This document shows positions 1 through 11,735 of a DNA stretch of 21,858 bases, piece after piece (the first letter of the stretch is position 1; each line of letters begins with the position of its first letter). The stretch spans positions 1 to 21,858 of the forward strand of contig QJNS01000511.1 in NCBI GenBank assembly GCA_004154925.1, in the 5' to 3' direction. This DNA is from Monosporascus cannonballus. Its lineage: Eukaryota > Ascomycota > Sordariomycetes > Xylariales. The notes under the pieces are model-generated. The model ran no database searches. It had not been told where the DNA came from and worked only from the letters and a program-made list of their open reading frames with translations. The position numbers and the translations under genes were made by a program.

Positions 1-68
<68 letters not shown>
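1..68. other. Poly-C run at contig end (probable artefact)
   Basis: Positions 1-68 are an uninterrupted run of C. Together with the poly-G run at the opposite end it is a mirror-image pair, because poly-C at a 5' end is poly-G read from the other strand. No-signal cycles on two-colour Illumina instruments are called as G, and such reads can extend contig ends in this way. I infer an artefact, not biology. Confidence 0.85.
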
Positions 69-70
<2 letters not shown>

Positions 71-2002
71 GACTGATGTGATTCGAAGGCAATTAACGGC
101 GGGTATCGTGTTGGCTGGTAGAGGCGTGGAAATCTGGATACATCTTGTAGCAGGAAAGCGATGGGTAGGGGCAGATTGTGCGCGACTGATGAAAGCTGCA
201 GCCGTATACAGCAGCTTATACGCCAAGATTTGACACTCGAAGCCCCGCCAGATGCAATTCCAATATATTATCGTACAGAGTCTTAGTAAGGCATTATCCG
301 CAAGTGATACGAAAGGGACCGATCGAGGTTGAAGTCGCTAATAGAGAAGGGTGACGAAAGGACACGATTTGTTTTGATGGAGTTAGTCAGTGTTTCTTGG
401 TAGAAGAGCAGAACCTAATTGAATGGATGACGCACGGTTGTTGCTGTTCAAACGCCGATGCAAGGCTACCCGGGATGGCCTCTCCGGTCGGACCCCAGCT
501 CCAGCTCCTTCTTTGTCCCCCCCTTCCTCGGCCGCAAACGAACCCACCTACATCGTACATCTAACAAACTTCAGCCCAAGATATCCCCACTGTGCCTTTC
601 CCGTCCGCATAAACCAGCTCCTCTTAGGTGCGTCTGACTTGTTAGGCTTTGTTGAACCCGGCAGGCATTATACCATACATAGTAAGGAGTTAGTTGGCTG
701 GCTATCCATTGATAAGGGTCATGGCGCGTAAGGCACATTAGTAGCATATCTTACTGCTCGTCTTTACGACGATGGTGCGCAAGTTGTCGTCCGAGCCACC
801 TCTGCGATATATCTATTGAGTTGGGTTGATTACCTGTGCGCAGGCCTAGAAAGCCATAAATAGACGCGGCAACAGAAGGACTTCGAAGGTTCTTAATACT
901 TTCAGGGCCTTGCTTCAGTGATGAATAACAAAAGGGAGCCTGGTATTCTTTATGTGTGTCTCTCTACCTTACTACAATCTAGGCGGCCACTGTTTTGGTG
1001 TTATCATCAAGGAAAAGTCTTCCCGATGGGAATCAAGGAAGGAATCTAAAAGAAGTGCCCTTGGAAGGGGAGATAGATGATGGGGGGAAATAACACATCA
1101 AACCACCCGCCACAGCGACGAAGTGAACGCGCCACCCGACACATCCTCATAGGCCGCACGCCGAGACGAGCAAGAATGGACGGCAAGAAGATCCGCACCA
1201 CACATCATCACTTGACTTGGAAGCTCAGTGTGGTGCTTCGCCTCTCCGGCAACTTGCCGTCCGTCTCAGTCACTTGATTGGTGATGGAGAATGGCCCCAT
1301 CCAAATTTATGAACCCCCGCTAGGTAAGAGGTAGGCAGGTACGGCCGGCATCGTCGAGATAATAGAATATCGACAACAGCCTGTCTCCGAGGGGGGAATC
1401 GACGGAGTTAACTTACCCATATCTCTATGCCGAGCACCCAGCTCCCGGTCATCAAACCTCGCGGGTCTGGCATACAGGTGAAGCATAGCGTGGATGAACC
1501 ATGATATAAAGCCACATGTATCTCATCGGTACGAAAGTAGACGCTGTTCGAATATCTTTTTCGCTTGTCCTAGTTCTATTTTAGAAAAGGCCTGAAGCAG
1601 ATCCGCAATACACTCGTACTCGAGGCCGACTTCGACTAAACAGCAGGCATGTAGATAGACCGACCTCACTCCCCACATCCGAGTTTCAGGACGAAGCGCG
1701 AGGACAGGAAAGGATTAGCCGGGCCGTCTATCGCACAAATGCTGCAGGCATCTGCTCTTATAACCCACAGGCGCTCTTTATATGAAGTACAAAAACAATA
1801 ACTAATATCTACACTGAAGACACAAACTCCGGGGTACTCGCCTCGCTCGCAAACCAGATACACGGTATCTACCAACAGACACGGACAGAAGAAAAACAGG
1901 CCGCAGACCGCTTGCTCGCTGGGGGCTCACCAACTAACAGACACAACCCCGACACCGGGGGACCCTCCCAGATCTAAGTACTCTAACCTAACCCAAGTCT
2001 AA
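69..2002. other. Left flank, no supported gene
   Basis: I see no gene here. The longest ATG-initiated frame is 102 codons (423-731, plus), and its product has no family signature I know. Composition looks neutral and no tRNA-like internal promoter was found. The part nearest 2003 (roughly 1700-2002) should contain the 3' UTR and polyadenylation region of the minus-strand patatin gene, but I cannot place a cleavage site. Confidence 0.6.
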
Positions 2003-2134
2003 CTAATCTGCCCTGCCCCGCTCCTGATCCTCCTTGACAGCGTCGCCGTAGTCGTCGCTTAGGACATCGATACCCTCGACGGCGTCCTCGAAGTCGCCGT
2101 CCTCGACAACGGCGGCCTCGTCAGCCGTCGCGGT

Positions 2135-2167
<33 letters not shown>

Positions 2168-4418
2168 TTCGGTATAGCTGCTCGCGTCGTGGTTGCTGCC
2201 ATTGCCGCGCAGGAGTCTGGCGCGCAGGTCGTCCTCGTCGATGAGGATGCTCTCGAGGGAGCCCCTGCGGGCGGCGGCGTCGAGGGCGAGGGCGGCGCGG
2301 CGGCCCTGCTCGATGAGGCGCTCGACGCGGAGGCGGTTGGCCACGAATTTGAGCTTTGGGAAGGCGCTCTGGCGGCCCTCGTGGATCATGCGCGCGAGGC
2401 GGTCCGGGTCCGGGTCCGACAGGATGCTGACCAGGTCGTCCGGGCGGCCCTGGGGCCAGATGGTCACGGTGCCGCCGAACTGCTGCAGCCAGAGCTGCGA
2501 CCAGTCCTGGCCGAGGGGCCGCGGCAGCAGCTCGAGGTGCCGCAGCACGCGCAGCCACTTGTTGAGATCGAGCTTGATGTACTGCTCCGTGGCGGAGCCG
2601 AGGAAGCCGCCGCGCCAGCCGCGGCCGCGCCGGTGCGTGACGGGCGAGCCCACGGTGCCGCGCGACGAGAAGAAGAAGAGCGAGATGTGCGGGTTGACCT
2701 GGCTGACGATGGTGAAGTTGACGTTGAAGTGCAGGTTCAGCGCCTTGATGGGAATGTCGGTCCGCAGGCTGCCGTCCTTCCACTTGTGCCCGAACGAGTA
2801 GGGCGACAGGCTGCCGTCCCCGTTCTTCATCATGAGGACGACCGGGTTCAGGATACCGGGCACGGCGGCTGACGCGACGACGGCGGACCATATGACGCAG
2901 TCCGGGCTCGTGAGGTAGTTGCAGAGGATCGTGGGCGAATGGGGATCGGCCGGGACGCAGGATACGTTCAAGATACGGCCCGTACGCTCGTAGGCCTCCC
3001 TGAATGTCATGGAACCGCGTGTAAACCACGAACACTGGCGAGCCCAGTCGATCGAGTCGAATCTCGCACCGGTCTTCCACCACCGTGGGAACCATGTCGT
3101 GATGGGCTCTGAACAGGCCTTGATCTTGTGAGCTAGTGCTGGAACTAGCAGCTGTTTTAACTCGTCGTTCGTGCGCGTAGCAACGAGAGCGGCTATCAAG
3201 GCACCGCCACTCGTCCCGGTGATGATGTCCGGCACCAAATCCGCCTCGAGTAAAGCCTTGATAACTCCGAAGTGGTAGTACGCCAGTGTAGCACCCCCAG
3301 ACAGGCAGAGCGCGCTACGCCCATAGTTGGCATGCAGCCGTTTGAATAACGCGCGCTTCTCCTCCACGGAGAAATGATCCGTGTGGACTAAGTAGCGGAC
3401 GCTCTTCTCCACTGCACTGAGATCAGCATCAGCCCTCGGGAGGATGACCCTGACGACCAAGCTTACCTCCATCGACAAAGTTTTGGACCAGGTTTTTTGT
3501 GCCGTAGTATGTTTGGCTATACAGCCTCGGGTTCTCCACACCCACGAAGTTGTTCTTTACACAGGCCTCGACGAGGGCCTTGAGGTTCTCTGCAGCTTTC
3601 TTGCCGTCGGCCCCTTCCATATTCTTATTCTTGTAGCCGGGGGCGCCCGAGTCTCTCGCGTCATACGCCTCGGCCGCCCTGCGGCACTCGCGGATCTGCT
3701 CCCAGACGCGACGGACCGTCTTGGAGTCGTAGTACGCGTACTCGTCCTCCTCTTTCCACTGCTCGTTACCCAGGAAGGCATCGAGCTCCTTGGCCGCCTT
3801 TACCCAATCCCGGTAGCTGCTCGTGGCGCGCATGTTCCTGCGAAGCCTCTCTCTCCTGCCGCGCCAGGCGACGAAGTGCTCGTAGAGGAATATGTAGAAT
3901 CTCGTACAGAGGTACGCGATGCCCAGGCCGACAATCCACATGCAGACGACGAAGAGGAAGGGCCATTTGAGGAGCCCGTATAGGTAGCCCTCGCGGGTTT
4001 CGTCAACGGTGCGCCGCCCCGCGAGTGTTCTCTTCCTTCTCCGGCGACGTCCGTTCTTGGAGACCCTCTCGTTTACCGGTGCCCAGTCATTCTGCGCGGA
4101 TATGAACATACCACGTTGGCGCGCACCCTGGCCACCAGTGGCAGCCGTCGCATGTTCGGACGGGCTAGCGGCATCGAGACTAGATGTGCTTTGGACGGTG
4201 GTGCTGCGTAGCGATGAGCCATCACAGGCAGCGGAGGAATGGGCGGGTTCGGGGGCGCCGAGGGCCTGGACGAATGCGGCGAGGTCTTCACGAGGGAGGA
4301 ATTCGCGATCAACGTCGGGCAGCCTGGTGTAGTCAAAGGCTTCCGGGGGGAAACCGTAATCTTGATGGCGCCGGTCTCCTAGGAACGACACACGGCGTCT
4401 CAAAGTTTCACCTGGCAT
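2003..4418 (-). CDS. Patatin-like phospholipase / triacylglycerol lipase (DUF3336 + patatin)
   Basis: Two exons, 3467-4418 and 2003-3411, joined across a 55-bp intron (3412-3466, GTAAGC...GCAG), encode about 786 aa. The start is the ATG at 4418; the frame stays open 17 codons upstream, but only from a TTG. Order: basic N-terminal region; hydrophobic segment about residues 147-178 (likely membrane or lipid-droplet anchor); a DUF3336-type region ending in the conserved YYGTKNLVQNFVD block; then the patatin fold. The patatin fold shows the oxyanion loop LSGGA (glycines near 356-357), the nucleophile elbow GTSGG (Ser near 385) and the second dyad residue in KDGS (Asp near 530). The C-terminus is acidic, with eleven consecutive Asp. 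The family includes yeast Tgl3/4/5, which hydrolyse triacylglycerol or phospholipid at lipid droplets. Substrate is inferred from family only. All catalytic residues are present, so it looks functional. Confidence 0.93.
2135..2167. repeat. (GTC)11 trinucleotide microsatellite inside the lipase gene
   Basis: Eleven perfect GTC units on the plus strand read as eleven GAC (Asp) codons in the patatin-like gene, close to its C-terminus. All units use the same Asp codon, so the tract is a pure microsatellite that can change length by slippage without breaking the frame. Confidence 0.95.
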
Positions 4419-5577
4419 TCTCGATGGGCAATCGTGATTGTTCGAATAACATGATGCGGACTGAGACAACGACAGGCTCGGTTGACTAAAAGAGACTTAG
4501 GATCCGTCGGAAGATTTGACCTATTGTGTGTCTTCAAATGTACGAATTCAGGGTTCACGTGGGGGGAAAACGGATAATTACGATGTAGGTGAGGATGATT
4601 ATAGCAGCAGCTAGAGTACGCGATGGGTACTGTATTGCACGGGGCTACTGCGCGTCTCTGCCAACCTACAATGCAAGTACATACAATCGTGGAATGACGT
4701 CGGTTGGCATGGAATAAGGGCTCCTTGAGACAGGAGTGGGGGCTGCGACGGCTAGGCTTGGGTCCCGACTGAAGAAAGGCATTACGCTAACACCTCCCGG
4801 GGGTTACCTAGGTATTTACACAGCCGACATCTGATGCCATGGGTATTTTCCCGGCCAAGTACAAAAGCTGGAATGTTCTGCAAACCGTTCGAATTTCAAC
4901 AAAGGGCGGGCTCCGATCGGACTTTTGACATCTATCTTACTCTGCTCTGCTTTTGGCTGGGCAGTAGGCATGGGGTTGATAAAAGTACAGTGGATATCTG
5001 ACCTCAGGGGTTCGCAATCTATCTGATAGGTAGCCTGGAACTGTGACGGAAAGTTGTCAGATTTTTAATGTCCAGGTAGTCCACTAAGTTGTCTCTGTAT
5101 CAAACGGCATTAGACATCATCACGGGCATCATAGCTTCGTTATGTCCTGGGGAGGGGCTGGTTCCGAGATGTACCTAATACCACAGGTACTTACTATTAC
5201 GAACGAACATCACACTGGCACAGTTTGGAGATGGCACCCGCAAACACATATTATCCAACAGTCGCTTGTTGCCTTTACAGGCTTGTTTTTAAGAAGCTGT
5301 GGTCGTAGTATTAGTAGCTTACCGTGATGGGACGCGGTGATGTTTAATCTTCGTGGACCGGCTAACAGGGAGACACAGTCAGCGGCAGTAAAACGATGAT
5401 GAATGTAATCAAACATCTGTCTCTGCTAAAGTCATTAACCCTCCATAACACCGTCAAGACGATCGACGTCGCCATTCTAGTAAAATGCCGCCGATAGAGA
5501 AACCCCCTCCTCTCCGACTTCTACATCGTCGCTGGACTTGATAGCGTGCCATCGTTCAATCGCGGGTCCTCCACGAT
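4419..5577. other. Intergenic: lipase promoter and SAR1 3' region
   Basis: This 1.16-kb gap separates the SAR1 stop (5578) from the lipase ATG (4418), both on the minus strand. It must hold the SAR1 3' UTR at its upper end and the lipase promoter and 5' UTR at its lower end. I see no long coding frame, tRNA or clear repeat, and no core-promoter element I would defend. Confidence 0.6.
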
Positions 5578-6468
<891 letters not shown>

Positions 6469-7405
6469 GGTGACGAATTTGAATACGGTAGACTCCTGGG
6501 CGAGGCAAGTAGTTGCTAGCTGCAAACTCGATCAATAGATATAGAGAAGTAGTTGATGGGGATCAATGGCGTCTTCATAAGTGAGCCGGAGAGATGTGGT
6601 TATGTATGTGTAAATCGAACAGACAATAGAGTAAGCCTCCGAGTTACGTACCGATTTGACTGGCCCAAACTCACAAAATCGTTTGCGAGTCGACATACCA
6701 CATGCATTTAAAAGGTGCTCCAAACTGCTGAATATTGTATTAAGCGTAGTGCGCTAGCGAAGTACAGACTACCAACAAGCAAAAATAGGCGATGCGTTCG
6801 TCATCCCAAGTGCCTCCGTGTTCGAATTCTTATATCACTGGTTGAATATACCTGAGTTTTGAATATCCCCTAGCATAATATCTCACTCTACCAAATTCAA
6901 AGTTATGCCTGAAATTTGAGGCTTAAAATCATTTACTGGCAGACCACCTGGATCTACGTAGTTACATGCTTACCATATGGCCTATCATCTGGATACGAAT
7001 CTTAGCCATGTTATATAAGTGATATCGCCAGTCGATAGAAACGCGTCTGAGACCGTGTGGCTTACAACTGGGCTGTAACCGATTATCTTTGTGAACGGGA
7101 TGAATCACACAACTTCGATAGAATCACACTCTGAGGACACATGAGCCGTACTTGGTTCAAGGCAGACGAAAATAGCGTTGGTAGATAATAATGGAAAATA
7201 TGTTCATTGCTTAAAATATATTCGCCAAATCGCCACCCTATCCCAATACACCATTGCCCTTGGTATCCGTGAATGATGCCGTTGCCCAGCCATGAAAAGG
7301 GTGTGTCGGAATTATATACAACTGAAGGAAAAAAAAAATATATACATACACTGCGCCAAAGGCAGGTCAAGAAAGGGCGACCCCCTTGTCTATTCTTCTG
7401 GAAGC
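6469..7405. other. Intergenic: SAR1 promoter and 3' region of the DUF3295-type gene
   Basis: About 0.94 kb between the stop of the minus-strand DUF3295-type gene (7406) and the SAR1 ATG (6468). It is AT-richer than the coding DNA. The only frames are short and unrecognised (for example 7083-7370, minus). I see no RNA gene or repeat and no defensible TATA or CCAAT element. Confidence 0.6.
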
Positions 7406-9796
7406 TTATATTGAGAGGACGAACTGGCCTTGGCCGCGTTTGCCAGCCATGGTGATCAAGCCAATTTCGCGCATTCGCTCGGCTCCCTGGCCAGGCTGAG
7501 GCCTCTTGTCCTGAGTCTGGCCCTTACGGGCCATGTCGCAATGTTTGTGGAAGTACTTCTCCTTGAACTTCTCTTTCCGCCGCTGCCGCTTTTGTTCAAG
7601 GCCCTTGACAATGTCGATAGCGCCCCTGACATGACGATGCGTGGCACTGCTCGCTTGCTTTCCTCGACGAGGACCTTTTAAGTGTTGCGGGATGATGCCT
7701 GGAGCCCGAGGAAGAGACTTCGTATGTGTCACGGCCCCCAGCGCAAAGGGACCAAACTCCTGACGACCTTGGATTTCAGGCACCACGGGCGCTGCAGCCT
7801 GGGGCCTGGTCAAACGCCGAGCAGGAGCTGGTGAAACGACTCGACGAGGAGAATGCCGATCATGGAGGCGCCGCGGTGACCTGGCTCGGCCCTTCGGGGC
7901 CGGGGAATGAATCCTTTTCGGTGGCGGTGACCGATAACGTTTCGGGGATACGTGCTCTGACTTCTTCCGCCGACGCTCGCCGCCGCGGGCTTTGACGTGA
8001 TGTAGGTCCTCCAGCTCTCCATGAATCCAAACATGGTCATCACTGTTGTTTCCAGGATTGTGCGGCTCGCCATCCTCATCTTCCGGCTCTGAAGTCGGGA
8101 AACTTGGATCGATGTCCTGTGGGATGATATGGAGTCTCTCACGTCGTCTTGCAGCTATGCACGAGATGTAAGCATCCTCTAAGACACGATCCTCGTCCAA
8201 TGTCCCACAAACGAAATCAGTACTATCGGGCAGTTCGGGAGTGCCCGGACGTATCTTAAGGCGTTGCCTCCTCCCCCGAGTCTTTCGGGTAGTGGCCTTT
8301 GCCATCTCCGAGCAAGTGGACGAATCTGACTTGGCGCTTCTGAACGACGGTCGCCTACAGATAGGTGTTCCTTCAGAAAGCCGTCCCTGACTCAACGTCC
8401 AAAGTTCCAAATCCCCGCCGTCGTTCTCGTCATCGTCAGAATCAGCGAAACCAATTTCGCTATCGGTGTTGTAACCATCTAGAATATCGTGGGTCGAATC
8501 GTAGATTGATTGATCATCGTCAATATCGTAACCATCGTTGTCTTCATCTTCTTCATTCCCATCTCCGCTTTCATCTTCGTCTTCATCTTCATCTTCATCA
8601 CCGTCTTCGTCGTCGTCTTCATTCTCATCTTCGCCCTCGTCGTCAGGAGCGTCGACCTCGTCATCCTCACCGTCTTCCTGCTCTTCCTGCTCCAATTCGT
8701 CTAAATCCTCGTCCTCGGCTTCCTTTCCAAGACGGCGAATTTCGTTTTCTTTCTGAAGGGTATCGTTGATCGTCAGCCGATGACCAGGGGCAGGTAGGTT
8801 CAGGCGGATCCAATCTTCCTCCCGCGGCTCATCACTAGCGAATTCATGAAAGCGAGAAGACTCGCTATTCAAATCCCCAGGGCTTGCGGTCAAGTACTTC
8901 TTGTTCTGGCTATTGCTCGAACTGCGGGGTATTGGACGCGGGGTCGAGGACCGACGTGTCCGGCTACGGCTAATCGAAGGCGAACGATATTTCCTCAAGG
9001 GAATTGGCGACTCTCCCCTCTCCTTGGTTGACGAAGGCATGGCTCGAGGCATAGTAGGTGTCGTTTCCGTAGTATGGATAAAGGGTCCTTGAGCAGATGG
9101 CTTCGAGGGACATGCGAACTTGATGCAGGTACGTCTCTCTGGTTTCTGCTCCTCGGTGGTAGGCCCGGTTACAGACTTACGTGGCGACTGAGACTGTACT
9201 GGCGGCTTCTTCACGGCGGTCTTGGGACCGCATGCGAAGGAGATGCAACGCTTCTTTGCCAAGACCTCAACAACCGAATCTTTAGTTGCATTCTCCGTGC
9301 TTGGTTTTCCAGTCGCATCTCGCGCAAGAGCCGTGTCGCCATGATCGTTAACCGTCGGACGCAAAGAAATCTTCCCATCAACTCCTGCGTTCAAGTACGG
9401 TAGAGAGAACATAGGTGGGGGCGGGCTAGGTGTATTCGTGCGCGCAGGACTTGTGAAGCCAGTGTCAGGGGTGAGGTCGGCAGTGGACGCAAGGCTAATG
9501 TTGCTGTTTAGCGATCGGCGCCTTGACGTATCACTGCTTAAATGAAAATCCGGAGCCGCGTCCTCGTCGGAGTGGTGGAGCGCCCTCGTCAACAGGGATT
9601 CGGGTTGCTCCGTACGTTTCCCGACTGCGTTTCGCTTGAACTGATCCATGGTCCGCTTTGAAAATGATATATCATCCGGGGGCTCGTCGACCTCGGCGGA
9701 GGTCTCTTCGTCCGGTGCATGTTGCATATGCGCGCCTTGCGAAGACCACGACAGCACGTTGGACGTGGTCGAGTCGTGAATATGATCGTTCGTCAT
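7406..9796 (-). CDS. DUF3295-type fungal protein (AreA GATA-like family), function unknown
   Basis: One uninterrupted frame of 796 codons from the ATG at 9796; the frame extends only four codons further, to a TTG. I recognise signatures remembered from fungal DUF3295 proteins: paired CISFACG (about 184-190) and CIKFACP (about 224-230); a very acidic stretch (about 360-459) followed by DGYNTDSEIGFADSDDD; the block LPDSTDFVCGTLDED then IPQDIDPSFPTSEPED (about 520-570); Arg/Ser/Pro repeats (about 616-665); and a C-terminal RGAIDIVKGLEQKRQRRKEK helix ending in GKRGQGQFVLSI. These proteins are often annotated as having an AreA-like GATA N-terminal motif (LENLSWRLW-like). I do not see that motif, so either an upstream exon is missed or it is absent. 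A nuclear role is plausible from composition only. Function is not known to me. Confidence 0.78.
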   Translation of the reverse strand: MTNDHIHDSTTSNVLSWSSQGAHMQHAPDEETSAEVDEPPDDISFSKRTMDQFKRNAVGKRTEQPESLLTRALHHSDEDAAPDFHLSSDTSRRRSLNSNISLASTADLTPDTGFTSPARTNTPSPPPPMFSLPYLNAGVDGKISLRPTVNDHGDTALARDATGKPSTENATKDSVVEVLAKKRCISFACGPKTAVKKPPVQSQSPRKSVTGPTTEEQKPERRTCIKFACPSKPSAQGPFIHTTETTPTMPRAMPSSTKERGESPIPLRKYRSPSISRSRTRRSSTPRPIPRSSSNSQNKKYLTASPGDLNSESSRFHEFASDEPREEDWIRLNLPAPGHRLTINDTLQKENEIRRLGKEAEDEDLDELEQEEQEDGEDDEVDAPDDEGEDENEDDDEDGDEDEDEDEDESGDGNEEDEDNDGYDIDDDQSIYDSTHDILDGYNTDSEIGFADSDDDENDGGDLELWTLSQGRLSEGTPICRRPSFRSAKSDSSTCSEMAKATTRKTRGRRQRLKIRPGTPELPDSTDFVCGTLDEDRVLEDAYISCIAARRRERLHIIPQDIDPSFPTSEPEDEDGEPHNPGNNSDDHVWIHGELEDLHHVKARGGERRRKKSEHVSPKRYRSPPPKRIHSPAPKGRARSPRRLHDRHSPRRVVSPAPARRLTRPQAAAPVVPEIQGRQEFGPFALGAVTHTKSLPRAPGIIPQHLKGPRRGKQASSATHRHVRGAIDIVKGLEQKRQRRKEKFKEKYFHKHCDMARKGQTQDKRPQPGQGAERMREIGLITMAGKRGQGQFVLSI
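8520..8720. repeat. Asp/Glu-coding imperfect trinucleotide-rich tract
   Basis: A plus-strand run of TCATCTTCG/TCTTCA-like units reads on the minus strand as the Asp/Glu-rich stretch of the DUF3295-type protein. GAT, GAC, GAA and GAG are mixed, so it is an imperfect, older tract than the pure (GTC)11 in the lipase. It also produces long spurious open frames on other strands, some of them poly-Ser. Confidence 0.8.
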
Positions 9797-10074
9797 GTTG
9801 AGGTTCAAGATACGGTGCTTCTTGCAGAAATTTGTAAAGAGTTATGCGCAGTTTGAAGGTCAAGCGCAAGCGGTCAGGCTCGGGGAATGCCGAGTCCAGG
9901 TATCCCAGTTGCGACCGTCCAGAAAATGTATGCAAATTTACCTCGCAAGGCAATCTTATCGAATATCGAAGGGGCGTGGGCGCCAGAATGGTTGAGTATG
10001 ACAAAATGACGAAAGGATTCTTAGATGTTACACGACGTCCAAGCTTGGTCTCGAGAGACGGCTAGGCGGAGTTG

Positions 10075-10088
10075 TGTCCCTAGGGACA
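10075..10088. repeat. 14-bp perfect palindrome TGTCCCTAGGGACA
   Basis: The sequence is its own reverse complement. It lies about 280 bp upstream of the DUF3295-type ATG, where it could be a dimeric factor site. One such 14-mer is expected by chance in a window this size, so the functional reading is weak. Confidence 0.3.
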
Positions 10089-10909
10089 GAATTGCTATAA
10101 TTGCAAAGACATGCTGAAGGCCGGCTAACAGTTATCGAGTTTGCCAGTGATGCAACTAAAGTGAACGAAGGCCGGGCAACTGCTGTGGAATTCTAGTGCC
10201 CCAACCAGAGTTCTAGTGGCGATACCGACAATAAGTAAAAAGATCTTCGGGATTGCCGTAGTAACTTCGGGAAGTCGGTTGCGCAGTCAGTTACGCTTTA
10301 TTGTGCGAACAGACAGAGTCGACCATGAACATAATAAGGGTCCCTGGGAAAGGATTCTTGGCCCAACTATGGATGACGTCTAAGCCGGTGGCGGAGCCAG
10401 ACGGAGCAATCGACTTTGACTGATTGGAAATCGGAGTCAAAAGACGAGCGCAACGTCGTCAAAGGCTGCCAAAATGTGCCCCAAAAGAGGGACGACTTGA
10501 GGCAACAGGTGCAATGTACGAGGGAGATAAAGAAGATTGGATGTCTCGAAGTCTCGGGAATCCTAATTAGGGGGAAGAGAGGCAGGTGGTCGATTAAATC
10601 GATGAATGCAGTGTGGACGCTGACAATAGAATGCGTGGAAAATGTGTTGCCCTTTTTTGGGGCTAGTATCAAGCCTGTCTTGGGTAAAGGAAACCGACAT
10701 CAAGGCGCGTTAGTCTTAGCGTTTCAGTGAGAAGTACCTATTCTTACTCATGCCCCCAACTTTGCACGGAACATGCGCATATACTGTATGTAATACGTAC
10801 ACCAATACCGTGCGGGTCGCGGGCAGATCTGGCTTGGCAGTTTGGGTGGAGTGGTCGTCTGTGTGACTGACAAAGAAAAGAATCAAAAGATACAGAGAGA
10901 GTTCGTCTG

Positions 10910-10970
10910 GAGCGTGTGTGGTGAGAGCGACTGTGGTGGAGTGTGTGTGTGGGACGTGGGATGACCATGA
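10910..10970. repeat. GT-rich low-complexity tract
   Basis: The plus strand is dominated by GTG, TGTG and GGTG units, including a (GT)n run near 10938-10952. It is low-complexity DNA without coding signal on either strand. Confidence 0.7.
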
Positions 10971-11589
10971 GGTGCACGGCGTGTTTCCTCCTCGCCGCTT
11001 GTTTGGTGGGATACGACAAAGCACTAGGTGCCACACGACATCCGCCTCATCTATTAGTTCCATGCAGGGTTTACTCTTATTACTTTTATTAGCTGACCAG
11101 GACAAGCGTATGACATGGGTTTGACATTTGAGAGTAGTGGATATCGTTTATTTCGGCAGACAGGCGGTATGCGCGCCCTCTGCTCAATTGGCCGTTGAGT
11201 GCTTTTGACGCTCAGTTATCATAAATTTGGGAGCGGGCATTCAAGGCATGGGTTCTTGGCCAAACAGCGGGGTCCGGGTTACCACGTCCAGTATGTCAGA
11301 TCACCTCAAGGGTGTCACGTTCCTTCAGGTGGCTGCTCGCCAGTACGATACGACTAAGAATACATGCCAATGTAGTGCTCCTGACTCCTGATTTAGATGC
11401 GACGGGGGTGTTTCCGCTACATACCTTTTCGGCTCTGACTGCATGTGCACATGAGGTTAACCAGCGCCCTGCAACAAAACATTGCACACCTCTGCGAGCC
11501 ATCTTACAGAGAGAGAGGGCGAAGGAGGATATGATTCTCAAGGCCGAAGTCGCTCGATATCTCAATTCACCTCGGCTATAAACCTCCCG

Positions 11590-11735
11590 GATATGTATGT
11601 ATTTACCTTGGTATGTACCTACACACACATACATAGACCCATGTTCAGTTATATGCAGGCAGGTCAGTTACATGCAAGTAGGGTATCAAGTCGTCAATTC
11701 GTGCATGTACATGTACGTGTATTGGCATGCAAGCA
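11590..11735. repeat. TATG/CACA/TACATG low-complexity tract
   Basis: Repeated TATG, CACA and TACATG units include TATGTATGTATT near 11593 and the self-complementary GTACATGTAC near 11706. The tract resembles a decayed microsatellite. Overlapping open frames here are low-complexity shadows. Confidence 0.6.

Noticed and set aside
423..731. 102-codon plus-strand ORF as a gene
   Set aside because: No recognisable domain, no supporting context and a length expected by chance.
2189..2872. 227-codon plus-strand open frame (and a 202-codon one at 2193-2801)
   Set aside because: It lies antisense to the GC-rich lipase exon. Its Ala/Arg/Val-rich product is the shadow of GC-biased codons, and the minus-strand frame carries the catalytic motifs.
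2003..4418. The lipase as a Starship-type patatin cargo gene
   Set aside because: Its DUF3336 region and membrane segment place it with the conserved Tgl-like lipid-droplet lipases, and no captain recombinase is present.
5552..5565. GTTCAATCGC as a tRNA T-loop (B box)
   Set aside because: No matching A box, acceptor stem or anticodon arm can be drawn around it; it lies in the SAR1 3' region.
8365..8769. Plus-strand frames over the acidic tract, including poly-Ser and poly-Ile/Phe products
   Set aside because: They are antisense shadows of the Asp/Glu-coding repeat in the DUF3295-type gene.
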